Source: Tricholomella constricta (lineage: Eukaryota > Basidiomycota > Agaricomycetes > Agaricales > Lyophyllaceae). From it: DNA of 64,000 nucleotides. Both the position numbers and the translations under genes were made by a program. Positions within the stretch are counted from its first letter, which is position 1. Every line of letters begins with the position of its first letter. Under the pieces are notes generated by a model. The model had not been told where the DNA came from. It made no database searches and saw only the letters and a program-made list of their open reading frames with translations. This document shows positions 23,466 to 34,769 of this stretch, one piece after another. The stretch covers positions 558,001-622,000 of the forward strand of contig JAACJP010000018.1 in NCBI GenBank assembly GCA_013368375.1, given 5' to 3'.

Positions 23466-24486
23466 TATTAGTAACACCTACCTAATTCATTACATGCGTA
23501 ATATGGATCCTGGATCCCCTTTGTAGATGCCTGTTCCTCTGTTACTAGTTCAAGTTGTTAAGTGCTTAGTGTAGACCAGACCCGTGACCCCCTGCTTGTA
23601 TCCCCTACTTTTCGATGTGCAAATTCGATGTTTACTACTACTACTACTAGAGAACACGACGTGAGGAGAAGGAGAGCCATCGTGTCCAGACAATTTAAAT
23701 TCAGTCCTATATATAGTACTGTACAGTAAGTATTACTTACTGTACAAATCCAATGTCCATGTGTTTCCAGTATGTAACTACAACGTCCTGACGACGATAA
23801 GTACGACAGTGGAACGATCGAGAAATAAAAACCCCAAGTCCGTCTCCGAAGCGGAGTGTCCTCGAGCTCCTATTGATATTATCGCATATAAAGTGTTAAA
23901 GTCCCCCCAAGGCCGACCAGCGAAATTGTGGTAAGAGAACATGACTTGGGGGGGGGGAGCCGGGGCGGTGGCAGCAGAGTCAGAGACGCGCTGGGTTGTA
24001 ACTTGTAACTGTTTTGTGGTTGTTGGACTCGGAGCGGTGGTTCTAGCAATGGCAATGGCGATGGAACTTGCGAGAGGCGCTAGTGAGTCGAGCGGCCCTG
24101 TTCGTTCCGTTACAACTGCATAACACGCCAGACAACTTCAACTTGAAGTAAATGTGCATTCAGTCCTACATATACAATGTACAGTAAGTGATACCGTACA
24201 TATCCAAATCCAATGTCCATGGTGTTTCCAGTTTCCAGTAAGTTTAACCACAACGTCCGCGGCAGCAGTCACGACGACCAGATTCAAGTTGTACAATGGA
24301 ACGAGAAACGAGGAACGATCGAAACAATAAACCCCCAAAGTCCGTCCCAAGAAAGTATGTAGAGTCCCTCCTATTAATATCGAAATAGAGTTCCTAAAGC
24401 AGAAGTCCGACCAGCGAAATTATCAAGGTAAGAATAAGGATAAGAATACGAATACGAATAAGAATAAGAACAAGAATCAGAAATTA
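23466..24486. other. Intergenic region containing a diverged tandem duplication
   Basis: The 3' flank of malic enzyme is followed by two related segments (see the repeat entry). No intact gene is present. Confidence 0.5.
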
Positions 24487-24720
24487 TTATGATTTGGGAG
24501 GGGGCCGGGGGGGCGGTCCGGGTGGCGTAGGGGGCAGAGAAGACGCGGGTTGTTGTTGGAGCGGAAGTTCCGGCAATGGCGATGGAAGGGAGAGGTAATA
24601 GTCGACGACGGAGCCGCGGCCCTGTTCGCTCCGCGTGTAGAGGGAGAACGCGCCGCTGGGACTCGGATCGTTTTGAAGAATGGATTCGGTGGAGGTTAGG
24701 ATGGTCCCCTCTGCAACATG
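23690..24720. repeat. Diverged tandem duplication including a terminal-exon copy
   Basis: Segment A (about 23690-24125) and segment B (about 24150-24720) share ordered blocks: TTCAGTCCTA (23701 and 24160), CAAATCCAATGTCCATG, GGAACGATCGA, CCCAAGTCCGTC / CCCAAAGTCCGTCC, and CCGACCAGCGAAATT. After these come GCAGAG...GACGCG, GGCAATGGCGATGGAA and CGGCCCTGTTCG. In B the latter blocks are the last coding exon (minus strand) of the membrane protein gene. In A they form a non-coding, indel-riddled copy. Confidence 0.7.
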
Positions 24721-26119
24721 TAAACGCGTCAGGCGGAGCGTACTGCAGAAGTGGATGGAGGATGGGGCAAAAGAGGGATGGGATGGGATGGGATGGATGG
24801 ATAGATGGACGTACCCCGTAACCCGCGAGAGGAGGAAGCTGTCGAGCTTGTTTCTGACATGTATGGTTTGGACGGTTTAGACTTGGAGGACGGTTTCGTG
24901 GCGCGCTGCCGCCTGTGTAAGGTGAAGAAAAGGATGATGAGGATCACCAGGACGATCAAAGATCCCAGGGTTCCTGCAAGGACTCGGATCGTCATAGAGG
25001 CCGACGCGGTCGCAGACGACGAGGAGGAGGTGGGGATGGGGGTAGTGCCAGAGGACGGTGCGGAGGTAGTGTGAGTGTGGGGAGGAAGGTAATACGTCGT
25101 CGAAGGGAGCGTGTTCACGAGATGTTGGGTGAGATTGAACCGCGGAAACACGAAAAAGGTTTGCAAAATATATGGTGCTGTGGGGAATCCACCGCCGCCG
25201 CCCACTTGGATTGTGAGCTCGTGCTCCACCGTCGTGGATAATTGACTGGCGAAGAATAAAGGTTGGCTTGGTATAGCAAAACTTGCTGTCGGCGAAGTAG
25301 TGACGACTGGCTGGTTGGCGTCAAGGATGTAGGTTGCAGTCGGCGGCCGCACGGTGTCGTTACTTTGCGGCACCGTGCCAAACACAACAATTCCGCTTCC
25401 TGAAAGCGGATGAGTGAGTGAGATGATGCTGAGTGGATTGAATTGAGGGCCGGGTATGGTGAAGAATAATCACCGTTGAATCGGAATGTAACGCTGGCTC
25501 CGCGCTCGGTGGTGCTATGGGTAGTATCAAAAGGAGATCCATTGAGCGCCCAGCTTCCTTTATACATCAACCTCGCATCGTTGTCCCGCGTCACACATGT
25601 AAAACAACCAAAATTTTGGAAACCTCCAAAGCCTCCAGGCATAGTGGAGTTTAAGGAAAAAGCGCTCTTCATATCGTCTAGCACCCTGTTCCAGTCAACA
25701 GCATTGTTGGCATCGTCATCCCCATCCTCCGTCGGTTGCCGGACCGTCAGATTTGCAGGCTTTGATGAACGGGAAGGGTGTAGGCCATCTAGCTTCACGA
25801 TCGTGTCAAGTTTCCTCGATATCCAGAACAGAGGAAACTTGCCTATAGAGAAGGGAGCCATGTTGCCGGACGAACGCTAGCGTTGAGAAGGCGCTGGAGG
25901 CCGATTTCAACCGCTATCTAGAAAAAAAAACGAACGGTAGGTTTGAAGGGCGGAAAAGGCAAATTCGAGTGGGCATATGGAAGCTTTATGTTTATATCTT
26001 GATTTGACCCGCACCACTGGCCCGCACGGGCGAACCGGTGAGAATGGCGAGAAGATTCTCACTCCGATCTGGCGTATGAAGCAGGCACAGATAGCGAGGG
26101 CAAGAGCGCACAACCTCAT
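24487..26119 (-). CDS. Single-pass membrane protein with Ser/Thr-rich ectodomain
   Basis: Core exons 25861(or upstream)-25474, 25399-24815 and 24710-24487 close in phase (about 398 residues from the ATG at 25861). An upstream exon from ATG 26119 (MRLCALALAICACFIRQIG) joins in frame through a GT donor after Gly19 to an acceptor at about 25877. It would supply the signal peptide the ectodomain needs, so I prefer it. The ectodomain has KGSWALNGSPFDTTHSTTE and GSGIVVFGTVP, matching a family common in Agaricomycetes. A Ser/Thr-rich stalk follows, then one TM helix (LAGTLGSLIVLVILIILFF) with the stop-transfer HRRQR, and a cytosolic tail ending in a proline-rich sequence (PPTPPGPPPRPPPKS). The layout resembles cell-surface sensors or Mid2-like anchors. 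Function is unknown. Confidence 0.72.
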
Positions 26120-26189
26120 CTGTTCACGAGTAGGCGTTCCCCAGAACGTTATATTGATCCATGAGATGATATGATGACACGCCAGTCCT

Positions 26190-27060
26190 GAGGGCTCAAG
26201 AGGAGGAGTAGAGCGTTATAGGCGTCGGAAAAGGAGCTTTTGTACGGAGAATTCTCTGGTACTTCGAGGCATGCCGAGAAATATTGTGGGAGTCGTTCCT
26301 CAGAAGCCGCAACGCGGTAACCACCCTCGAAGTGAGCATGACCAGCGATTGTCGAGTTGTCATGCCAGTCAAGTTGGAAACGTGAGAGAATATGCAGGGT
26401 CTAAGGGCCAGAAGACACCCAAAGTCCAGTGCAACCGAATGGTCGCCAGTCCATCCATCTCGATAATTTTCAGCCCTGCTCGAACCTACCACGATAGTAA
26501 GATATATCCAGGGTATATATTAGCGTTCACAATAGGTAAAGCCTAAGGAAGTCAAAGTCCAATCTAAAATTTCAGATTGCCCTATTGACCACATGATCAC
26601 GAGTCGGTCCAGGATGCTCGTAAAGATGCAGAGAATGAAGTTTGTTGGTGGGCCGTAGCACGCTGAAGCGAGGATTTATAGATCCTCCAGATGACGGCAG
26701 TGAAGGCAAGACCAAGAGAATTACCAGTTTGGTGATAAGAACTTGTCAGCGAATCTTGAACAAACCAGCCAGACGCAGGAAAAGAATATGCGCCATGAAA
26801 TCCAGGAACACAAAGGCGGAAGAGGCGCCGGTCGTCATATAGATCGGTAAGTACGAGTCGAACAGCCGCGAAGCATATGGGCGGGAGATGGAGAGCATCA
26901 GACGACGCCATGGCGGAAGTAAATTTGATCAGGATATCAGCGCGGCGGCCGTAGCGATACGCGGGCTCTGAATCCTCACTGTGGCAGTGGCGCTGGTCCC
27001 GTCGTCGTGTCGTCGGACTCAATTACTCGAATTGTGGTGGTCACTGGGTCGATGATGTAG
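26190..27060 (-). pseudogene. Possible decayed multi-TM protein gene
   Basis: Minus-strand frames around 26.9-26.75 kb (PIYMTTGASSAFVFLDFMA, then LITKLVILLV) and 26.5-26.2 kb (SLVMLTSRVVTALRLL) weakly recall fungal DUF6533/DUF6534 membrane proteins. No single splice model restores a full protein. This could be a decayed copy, or coincidence. The remaining sequence up to 27350 shows nothing. Confidence 0.15.
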
Positions 27061-27350
27061 TTCCTGATGTACTTGACAACTGCAAATTAAGCACCCTTGA
27101 GGATTGTAAGCAGGATCGGCCTGGATTGGCGTCGTCGATAGACGTAGCAAGAGATTCTGTTAAAGCCGACGCAAAGAGCTGAGTTCTGCTTCCGTTCCAG
27201 ATCCTAGCTCGGTTGGGCTTGTACTGAACCTATGAATCGTACACCATTCCGAATGGTGGGCATGAAAACAATTTGAAGGAGGTGGAGAATCTAAGAATTC
27301 CGAAGGAGAAAGCAGGAGGGGGTGTCGCTTTGGGTAGCAACGGGGTTGAT

Positions 27351-29763
27351 TCCCGCTACTTTAGTAGTGGGTTTTTTAACACCCTTCGCCCTTGGAAACT
27401 TCGTGGCTCAGGTCGCACTACTTGTCACGTGTTCACGTGTTATCGCGTCATTTTCGCGTCATTTCGTTCTATTGCATTCCATCTCACTTTCGTTGTTTCG
27501 GCTCCTTCCGTGTCTGAACTTCACGCTCCTTGTTTCAGGAGCTGAAAAATTCTCTTCTCCTCCTCGCGTTCGCTTCCCCATCTGCTGAATATGCCTTTTT
27601 TGTTTTATGTTGATGGAGCAGCTTATCCAGCTCTGTTTGACGACACTCGCTTGACCACTGTTGTTCCCTTCTCTGTCAATAGCGAATCCAACGCTCCGTT
27701 ATCCGTCGCCGTCACTTCCACCTGGGGCGATTCCAGTTTCACCTGTGTATTGTCTGTCACAGGCGCGTCCGTCGAAAGTCTGCTTCTTGGGCTTGACTGG
27801 TTTTCTCTTTTTCGGGAGTGTCAGTTGGCAGATGGGTTTTGGCCGCCTTCGTCGAAGACGTTTTCGTTGAGGACATATTCCAGTCAGTTTCGTAAGTCAG
27901 TTTCGTCTTTGAAAATATATTTGCTGATGGCGCTCAGGGCGTGCATTACCTCTATCTGAACCTTGTTTGTTGCCCTCTGTACTTGAACATCGTGGAGTGG
28001 AGGATACATCCTCGTCTTCATGCTTTGTGCCTTCTGCGTTGCAGAGCGTTGTGTCTGCTTTTGCGGATCCTTCGTCTTCCGCATTTGTCATGGGTCTGTT
28101 TGATTCTGCCGTGTTAGATACCACTTTGTCTGCTCACGGTTTGGATTCTGGTAATTCGTTTGTGCATAAACAGCAGATACTGTCTCATCATGTCATTTTT
28201 GGTTTGTGTGCTGGAGGCACTGGATCAGCTTGTCATGCCATCGCTGGATCAAATTCTGTGCGTCAGTTGCGGCATCAGATATTATCACGTCTGTTGGACG
28301 CTTTTCAAAGTCCGGTGATTCCGGTTACTGTCCTTCGTTCTGTTGCTTCTGGTTTAGGTCGTTATGGTGTCATGTCTGATTCTCGGACCGGGGTTTTGGC
28401 TTTCATGGAGAAATTGTTGGCTGAGTTCTGCAAACCTAATAATCCAGATCTATACCGTGTTCTGCGACTGTCTGGGGGAATTACCAAGCAAGACCTCTTG
28501 TTGATTGCAGCCAGTCATGGCATTTCAGTTGCTGGTAAGGTGTCTGAAATTCGAGACATGGTTTTTGACCATCTTCTGAGTGGACGATGTTCGATGACTG
28601 TATATCCGGAAGCTTGCATCGACATTAGAGACACCTTCAGGGGTGATGACGGGACATGTTCTTCGGATGTACTAGTTGGACATTTGTTGAACAGTGTTGC
28701 ACCTACGTTGGCTCTCAAGCCCTTGCGGTGTCTATTGTTGCAACACGGTGTTGCTTTTGACCGGACATTTGGCTTGGCAAGGTTGAGAAAAGTTGCTAGG
28801 TCTCATGCGCATACCTTGTTGATAGGTAAGGCTGTGCGTCGTAATCCTGAGATTGTGCATAATAGGTCGCAGTCTCGTTTAGAACATGTGCGTCAGGAGT
28901 GGCCTTCTCTGATATCTGGTAGTTTGAAGGACAAAGTTAGTCGTTTATTTCGAGAGTCGACTTCCAGCGATGCTTTGCGCTGTGCTCCATGTGCGTCCTG
29001 TTCAAGAGATACTCTGTTGTCTGAGTTGACAAAAGTACCTGTCAAAAGCATCAATTTACGCGTGTTGCGGTGTTCTGGAGTTGACGTTTCTGTTGGTTCA
29101 CATCCAGTATCTTGTGAAGACGACAGCAGAGAAGACAGCGGTGAAGATGAATTTCGTATGGATGTCGATGATGCTACCAGTGGTGATGTTCCTCCCTCCA
29201 TGCAGAGGTTCCTGCCTTATCAGACAGGGCCTTTGCGTGGTGTCATGGTTGATCCTCGAGGTGTGGAAGATGACACTTCCGGTGATCTGAATTTGTCAAT
29301 ATGTAAACCGTGTTCTCTGTCTTTGACTGCAGGCAAAATGCCTAAGTTTGCATTGGCGAATCGGATGTTTTTGGGTGCGGTTCCTGACGTCCTTCGAGAT
29401 TTAACGCCAATGGAAGAGTCTATGATTTCCTTGTGTAGAGCAAAATGTTGGATCGTGCAGTTGCGCGAGGAAGATTGTGATCGTGAAGACCCGTTTAAAC
29501 AGCGAGGTTTGAAAGGGCATTGCATTGTTTACCCTCAAGATCCTGGGGTTATTGCGTCTATGCTCCCTCCTTCGATTGAGGACATTGTCACCCCAGTGTG
29601 TGTCATATTCATAGGTTCAAAGCCCCCTTCTCTGCAGTGGCTTCGTGATAAGGCTAAGCCTTTGTCTGTGCGTGCAGACAGAGTACGGGCAGCTTTGATA
29701 TGGCTCAAGTGCCATAACCCGTTGTATCGTGTCATTGACATTAATGAATCTGTCTTGTCGGAA
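27351..29763 (+). mobile_element. 5' fragment of a Helitron-type element
   Basis: It starts near TTGAT/TCCCGCTACT (27351), where a short imperfect hairpin lies, and carries the N-terminal Helitron ORF (DUF6570 region). The relaxase (Rep) and Pif1 helicase parts that normally follow are absent. At about 29763 the reading diverges from the expected family and the sequence becomes the 3' part of an antisense gene. The element is therefore truncated at its 3' side. Both boundaries are estimates. Confidence 0.6.
27352..27371 (+). other. Imperfect hairpin at the putative Helitron 5' end
   Basis: CCCGCTACT and AGTAGTGGG are inverted copies with one mismatch, around a TT loop, at the proposed start of the element. 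Short terminal palindromes are known in Helitron/Helentron relatives; its role here is inferred. Confidence 0.4.
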
Positions 29764-29787
29764 ATTGCAGCACGGTCGCACTGTTGA
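27591..29787 (+). CDS. Helitron N-terminal protein, DUF6570 domain, truncated
   Basis: Two exons, 27591-27891 and 27938-29787, join in phase (GTAAGT donor, CTCAG acceptor). The N-terminal exon includes ESLLLGLDWFSLF, a remnant-like retropepsin core seen in this family. The central part is a poorly conserved region of cysteine/serine-rich repeats of about 80 residues. The C-terminal part is strongly diagnostic: CKPCSLSLTAGKMPKFALAN, LTPMEESMISLCRAKCWIVQ, YPQDPGVIASMLPPSIEDIV and VRAALIWLKCHNPLYR. In complete elements this precedes Helitron-like Rep and helicase domains. Here it ends eight codons after INESVLSE. No internal stop is present, so decay is limited to the truncation. Confidence 0.75.
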
Positions 29788-29789
29788 GC

Positions 29790-32700
29790 TGCCTGCACAT
29801 TACGCCTTGTTGCTGCACTGTGAACACCAGTACTGACCCGACCACCTGCACCACCTCCGCCACCACCTGCTCTACCTCCGCCTCCACCTCCACCTCCTCC
29901 ACCTCCTCCTCCACCTCCACCTCCTCCTTCTCCTCCACCTGCACCTGCACCATCTCCACCTCCACCTCCACCTCCATCACCTCCACCACCACCTCCACCA
30001 CCACCCTGCTGCTGGCGTCGGTAATGCCGCTGCCAGAAATTAAGGCGGCCGCGCATATCACGCTGCAGCGCATCACTACCACCACTGGCACCACTACCGC
30101 CACCTTGGCCACCTTGAGTCCCCATGGAATCTACAAATTCGCTTGGTGGCTCAAACAAACCCAGACCTGGAAGCATGGTTCCATGTAAATGACTAGAATT
30201 GAAAGACCTTTGTATATGTCAGCACAGGTACAACAAACATCCTATAGTCACTCACCAACACAAGTTAGGTCTCGTACGCCAATAATAGCCCCAGGATGGC
30301 TGGCAAAATGACCAATCTCGATCATGTCGACTACCCCACCAGCGTAATTGACAGCACAGTCCCCAGCCAACATCTTTATCAAAATGTTGGGGTGCGCAGT
30401 AAGAGGCACAGCGAAATAGGTTGTGACCGGATATTCCCAGTCGATCAGCCTCTTCAGATGCGTTAAGCATTCGAGAGTGCATAGGGGGAGCTGCAAAATT
30501 GCACACAGACATGAGAAGCATGGTGTCCTAGTGGAGAACTCTTATTCCGTTAAACAGTAAGGTCAGTTAAATCAAAGAACATACCTCTGCGTAATCAATT
30601 GCCCTGTCCAGCCCAGCTGAGGACTCAACTTCAAAGGAGGAATAGAACCTATAGGTATCTCCTGTAGCACCACCTGTTGGCTGCCGACTGCCAGTAGCCG
30701 TCATTCCTGACGTCTTTCCGATCTGAAATTTCCGGAACTGCTTTCCACGTAAGAGCTTGCTCTCGTCTGTGAACTCAATAAGTAGACTAATACTCTTGAA
30801 GTCATAAAAATGAATTTACTTTGCGAGTGAGCCTCATGGTCTACCATGACCTGATGTACATCTGGATGAAAGGCATTGTAATAGGCCCAGTCAATCTGGA
30901 ATCTTTAGAAATAGTGTTTACTAGTATGATAACAACTTGAACACATACCACCCGTTTTTGTCCAATGCATATCTGCTCAGTGGGATCCTGCTCATTAACT
31001 TTGAATATTGGTATGAAGAAGAAATCGCCATCTTCAGGTGTGACTTCCTTGTTACGCTTCCGTTTCTGCTTGTCTTTTTTGGTTGGGGGTGCTGGTGGCA
31101 CAGAGTGGAGAGGATCGTCCTCAGAGTCATCGGAAACATACCACAGCATGCGCCCACACCGCTGAAGTGTTTGCTCATCAGCATCAAGCTCCACCAAGCC
31201 TAATACTTTGGCATCGTGGATTACATGGTCCTGCTCAACGTGGAAGTCAGTTGAATTACAGACATTCAAATAGGATTCATTGCCTTTTTCGATGTTTTCA
31301 GCCGGTCCGGTGCCAAACTAATGCCATCTTCACGTTTGACAACCATGTCTTCTTCGGAGACGTGTGAAGTGTAGAAGATACGGGTGCACTGCTTGTTCTT
31401 GGGTTGATCGATACATTTCATACACCTTTTCAGCTGTAGCAATAGTTACAAGTGTGAGGAAAGCCTGAGCTGGAAAACCACATACCTGAGGGTCTCGTGT
31501 CCTCAAAGCAGGATTTTCTTGTACTTTACCCGACCATTCCATGTCAGAAATCTTTCTCCCATCCGTCAAGTGATGTTGCTGCACTTCCTGCAAGCGGTGA
31601 TACTGTAGTGTTCGCAGGTAAATATGGGCAACATGATTGCCTGCGATCTTCAGCTCCCTCCACTTTCTTGCTGTACTTTCAATGTTGCCCTTTCTGAGAA
31701 TTGCCTTCTTGAACAAGGAGTAGAAGTCACTGAGTGCCTTCACCGATTTACCAACCCAGTAGACACAGCACGCTGAGTCCTGAAGACCTTGGCCCACCCA
31801 TCGCCAGGCTCTGATAAACGTCCCTTGACTGAGTGTAAAGTATACAACCTCTGGGACCACCAAATGTGGCAGTAGGAAAGGGTTCTGAAGCAGATGTTCC
31901 ACCATTTTGTCTGCGCTGGCTTGATCTACCACAAATTTTGTTGCCGCACTCTAGAATATCAATAGCACATCAATAAAGAGGAGCCCAGAAGTGCTACAAC
32001 ACTTACCTTTTGTTCCGTAGGTGTAAAAATGAGGAGCACCGATTCCCATCCTTCGGAAATCGATTCAGGACACCAATTCATCAATAGCTTTAGAAGCCGA
32101 TCCTGGATGCGCGTGAACCTTGCTAAGGCCTCTGCGTGATGATCACCTCCACGACTTAGCGATGACAAGTAGGAGGGATCAATAATCTGCTTCATCACGT
32201 CGTACAGCTCTGTAACCTTGCCAGGACAATCAGCAAGAAGAATTAGATAGTGCAGCCCTCAAAATACCTTTAGTGCATGCGTCCACACAACTTCGTCATA
32301 ATTGTTCCTTCGAAGGCCAGACATGTCTTGAAGAATGAGTCCAATAATGGACCGTGCACCAGCTCGATAAGCGGAATCCTTAGGCAGAAGAAATTTATCT
32401 TGGCCTTTAGGCAAGGCTCCAAGAATTCGTTTCAAATGTTCAGCGGAAGGCGAGGATTTCTGCCTCAAGGTTAGGTGTTTATAAGTGCGAGAACAAAGGA
32501 ACACTTACCTGGGTTTGATATCGAGCCGATTGGAGCCCAGGAAACAAAGAAAGGAGAGTCAGAGCGTACATATCGCACTTGTATTCAAGAGACTCCTTAT
32601 CAAGCTCTTTCTTGGGTTCCGGTCCCTTGGCTTTGAGAAAAGATTTCTCCGAGTAATCCAGCAGGCTTGGTTCGTTGACGGAGTCCCATAGGGCACTGGC

Positions 32701-33275
32701 TTCATCTTCCAGTCCCAAATCGTCCACATCAGGCAAGGCATTAAATTGCTCATCCTGGCATGTCTCCTGCACAAGGTGGTGCTACGACAATGTTAGGAAG
32801 TGTTGATATATAACAGCAAGAAGACACACCCGGTCAACAGCTTCTTTTGCAAACAAACTGAGGATGTTGAGCTTTTCAGCCGAGTTTTTGGAGTCAAGCA
32901 CCCGAAGGACATAAAGATACAGCAATATCTTCAGAGCCCAGTCCATCTCGACACCCAGAGTAGAGGGAGGTAACCCGAGAACGCTTAGGATCCAGTTGTG
33001 TAGCTTGGCCCACTGCAGGATCTTAGCCAAAGTCACCTGGAAGAAGATCCTACTAGTCTACTTACAGTCTTGTAATCACTGAAGTGATCAGTCAAGCGAA
33101 CTTGTGGATCATGAAAGGTAGCCCGAGTAATTCTCTGGCTAGTATTGATGCTTAGCCGTTTTTGCAAATCCAGAGGCAGGCCAAGTTGTACAGGGGGTGC
33201 ATCTAAACTACTGAGAACTGCCTCAGATGGTGGTTGTACCCTTAGTTCCTCTGTATACAGAAACTTGCTGGACAT
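29790..33275 (-). pseudogene. Large transposon-associated gene with 2OG-Fe(II)-like C-terminus
   Basis: The gene starts at ATG 33275 (MSSKFLYTEELRVQPP) and runs through about 11 exons. Donors and acceptors fit between KT/VTLAKILQWAKLHNWI, VDR/HHLVQETC, TQ/KSSPSAEH, LK/VTELYDVM, EQK/SAATKFVVDQ and RDPQ/LKRCMKCID. The middle is helical and of unknown family. A CxxC...C segment (CMKCIDQPKNKQC) follows. The C-terminal part reads IDWAYYNAFHPDVHQVM, CAPQHFDKDVGWGLCCQL, WSFCQPSWGYY and CHLHGTMLPGLG. An HxD plus a distal HxHGT fits the metal ligands of a 2-oxoglutarate/Fe(II) dioxygenase fold, but this is inference. The exon 31433-30952 is 482 nt where phase requires a multiple of three. The frame moves from ...VVKREDGIS to FGTGPAENIEK near 31316, so one T seems lost. 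The 3' end runs into a Gly-rich repeat and then the Helitron junction. Confidence 0.5.
29850..30010 (-). repeat. Glycine-codon repeat (CCACCT/CCTCCA-type)
   Basis: On the plus strand this is a degenerate CCACCT/CCTCCA array of about 160 bp. On the minus strand it encodes a nearly uninterrupted polyglycine tract in the C-terminus of the transposon-associated gene, downstream of FEPPSEFVDSMG. Confidence 0.8.
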
Positions 33276-33671
33276 GGTGGTCAAGAGCAGAGATGATCTA
33301 TTAATGATTTTGATCTATCCAACAGATCAGTCGGTCTCAGACTTTAGGGTTAGCTCTACAGTGAATGCAACAGTTATAACGCGATCGTTGAAGGATGTTC
33401 CATTATGTATATACTATAGGTAGTTGAAGTTCAAATACATCCAAACTATGAAAGGAGGGTTTTGGGGGCAGGGGCCGTCGCCGGGGACCCAGGCGATTCA
33501 CAGTTACGTGAATTGCTGCTCACCGCAATATTCATCCATCAGTAATAAGTACATTGATTTGATCAGACACCACTTCAACTTCGGAAGTCTAATGAGCCTC
33601 CCACAGCATCGGTTACACTACTCCTGCTTCCTAACGCTCAGTCCTCATTATATTGCTCTGATGTCGGGAAA
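33276..33671. other. Spacer between transposon-associated gene and OGDH fragment
   Basis: About 400 bp with no supported gene. It would contain the promoter of the minus-strand gene. A G-rich patch lies at 33455-33495. Confidence 0.4.
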
Positions 33672-34769
33672 ATGATCAACGCTCCCGTGCTTCACGTCAA
33701 TGGAGACCATCCCGAAGGTAGAATGGATATAGTATCTACGCCATTGGTTCTAACGAGTCGTCCTTTATGTAGACGGCGTTCGCGCCATAGATATCGCTTT
33801 CCGGTACCGCAAATACTTCCGCAAGGTACGTGAGAGGTTTCTGATATCGGTTCATGCTCACACGTTTTTAACAGGACATCATCATCGACCTTCTTGTATG
33901 GTGCATTCCCCAATTAACGTTTGTAATGATCATATAATGCTGATACATGCTATCCACTTGCGACTGAATCTCCTCCCGATAGTCACAACGAGCTCGACCT
34001 TCCCAGTATAACTAGTCCACTGATGTACGAGAAGATCAGCGCCAGGCGTTCAGTTCCCCAGATCTACGAGGAGAAGCTCAAGGTATTGTCCTTCGACCCG
34101 ACCTCTCGAGCGCAAGCTAACTCGCGTTTATAGACCGAAGAAATTCTCAACGAAACCGATATCACTGAAGTCTGCACCGCCTACAAGTCGCATCTCGAAG
34201 CCGAGCTCTCGAAAGTTGGCTCCTTCGTCCCCGAGGCGTCCATGCTGGAAGGCCAATAAAAGGGAATTGTCTGGCCCGCGAGCAAGGAAGCCGAGTTCGA
34301 TCCCGTCACTGGTGTCGATCAAGAAACGCTCACGAAGGTCGGGAAAGCGAGCGTCGCCGTTCCGGACGGTTTCGTATGTGTGGTTTACTGGTCGACAGGC
34401 ATTGTGGCTAACTGACTGACGCTGGTGAGCAGGAGGTTCATTCTAAGCTCCACCGACATATCAAGAATCGTATGAAGAGTGTTGAGACTGGCAAGGGCAG
34501 AGACTGGCAAGGGCATCGACTGGGCTTCAGCTGAGGTTCGTCTGTATTATATGTGCACGATCCTCTCTATAACTTATTTGATTGGAACAGGCAATGGCAT
34601 TTGGCTCCCTGATGCTTGAGGGTTGTGATGTACGCATTTTGGGACAGGATGTCGGCAGAGGAACCTTCAGTCAACGTCACGCGATGTTGGTCAATCAACA
34701 GACGGAAGGTGTCATCGTTCCTCTCAACGACGAGCTCCAGGCTCCTGGGACACTCGAGCTTGCAATAGT
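33672..34769 (+). pseudogene. KGD1: Captured fragment of 2-oxoglutarate dehydrogenase E1
   Basis: Segments in order match the C-terminal half of OGDH E1: INAPVLHVNGDHPE, GVRAIDIAFRYRKYFRKD, IIIDLLVW, HNELDLPSITSPLMYEKI, YEEKLKTEEILNET, EASMLEGQ-stop-[61 protein letters not shown], and [20 protein letters not shown]. Introns are retained, so it is a genomic DNA copy, not a retrocopy. A TAA at about 34257-34259 sits where the family has Trp. A GGCAAGGGC(A)GAGACT block is duplicated near 34490-34515, and part of the copy after IIIDLLVW is scrambled. It stops abruptly at about 34769. A functional copy of this essential gene must exist elsewhere. Confidence 0.82.

Noticed and set aside
29535..30176. 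213-codon glycine-rich minus-strand ORF as an independent gene
   Set aside because: Its start region (MLPGLGLFEPPSEFVD) joins in phase to upstream exons, its middle is a simple repeat, and its tail is antisense to the Helitron ORF.
30248..30496. Alternative frame (LTAHPNILIKMLAG...) at the end of the element gene
   Set aside because: Open, but it cannot be spliced in phase to both neighbours; the other frame joins smoothly on both sides and carries the HxD and HGT motifs. Kept as an uncertainty in the findings.
29790..33275. Identification of the large element gene as a TET/JBP dioxygenase or KDZ transposase
   Set aside because: I could not match the diagnostic motifs of either family; only generic 2OG-Fe(II)-like ligands are visible.
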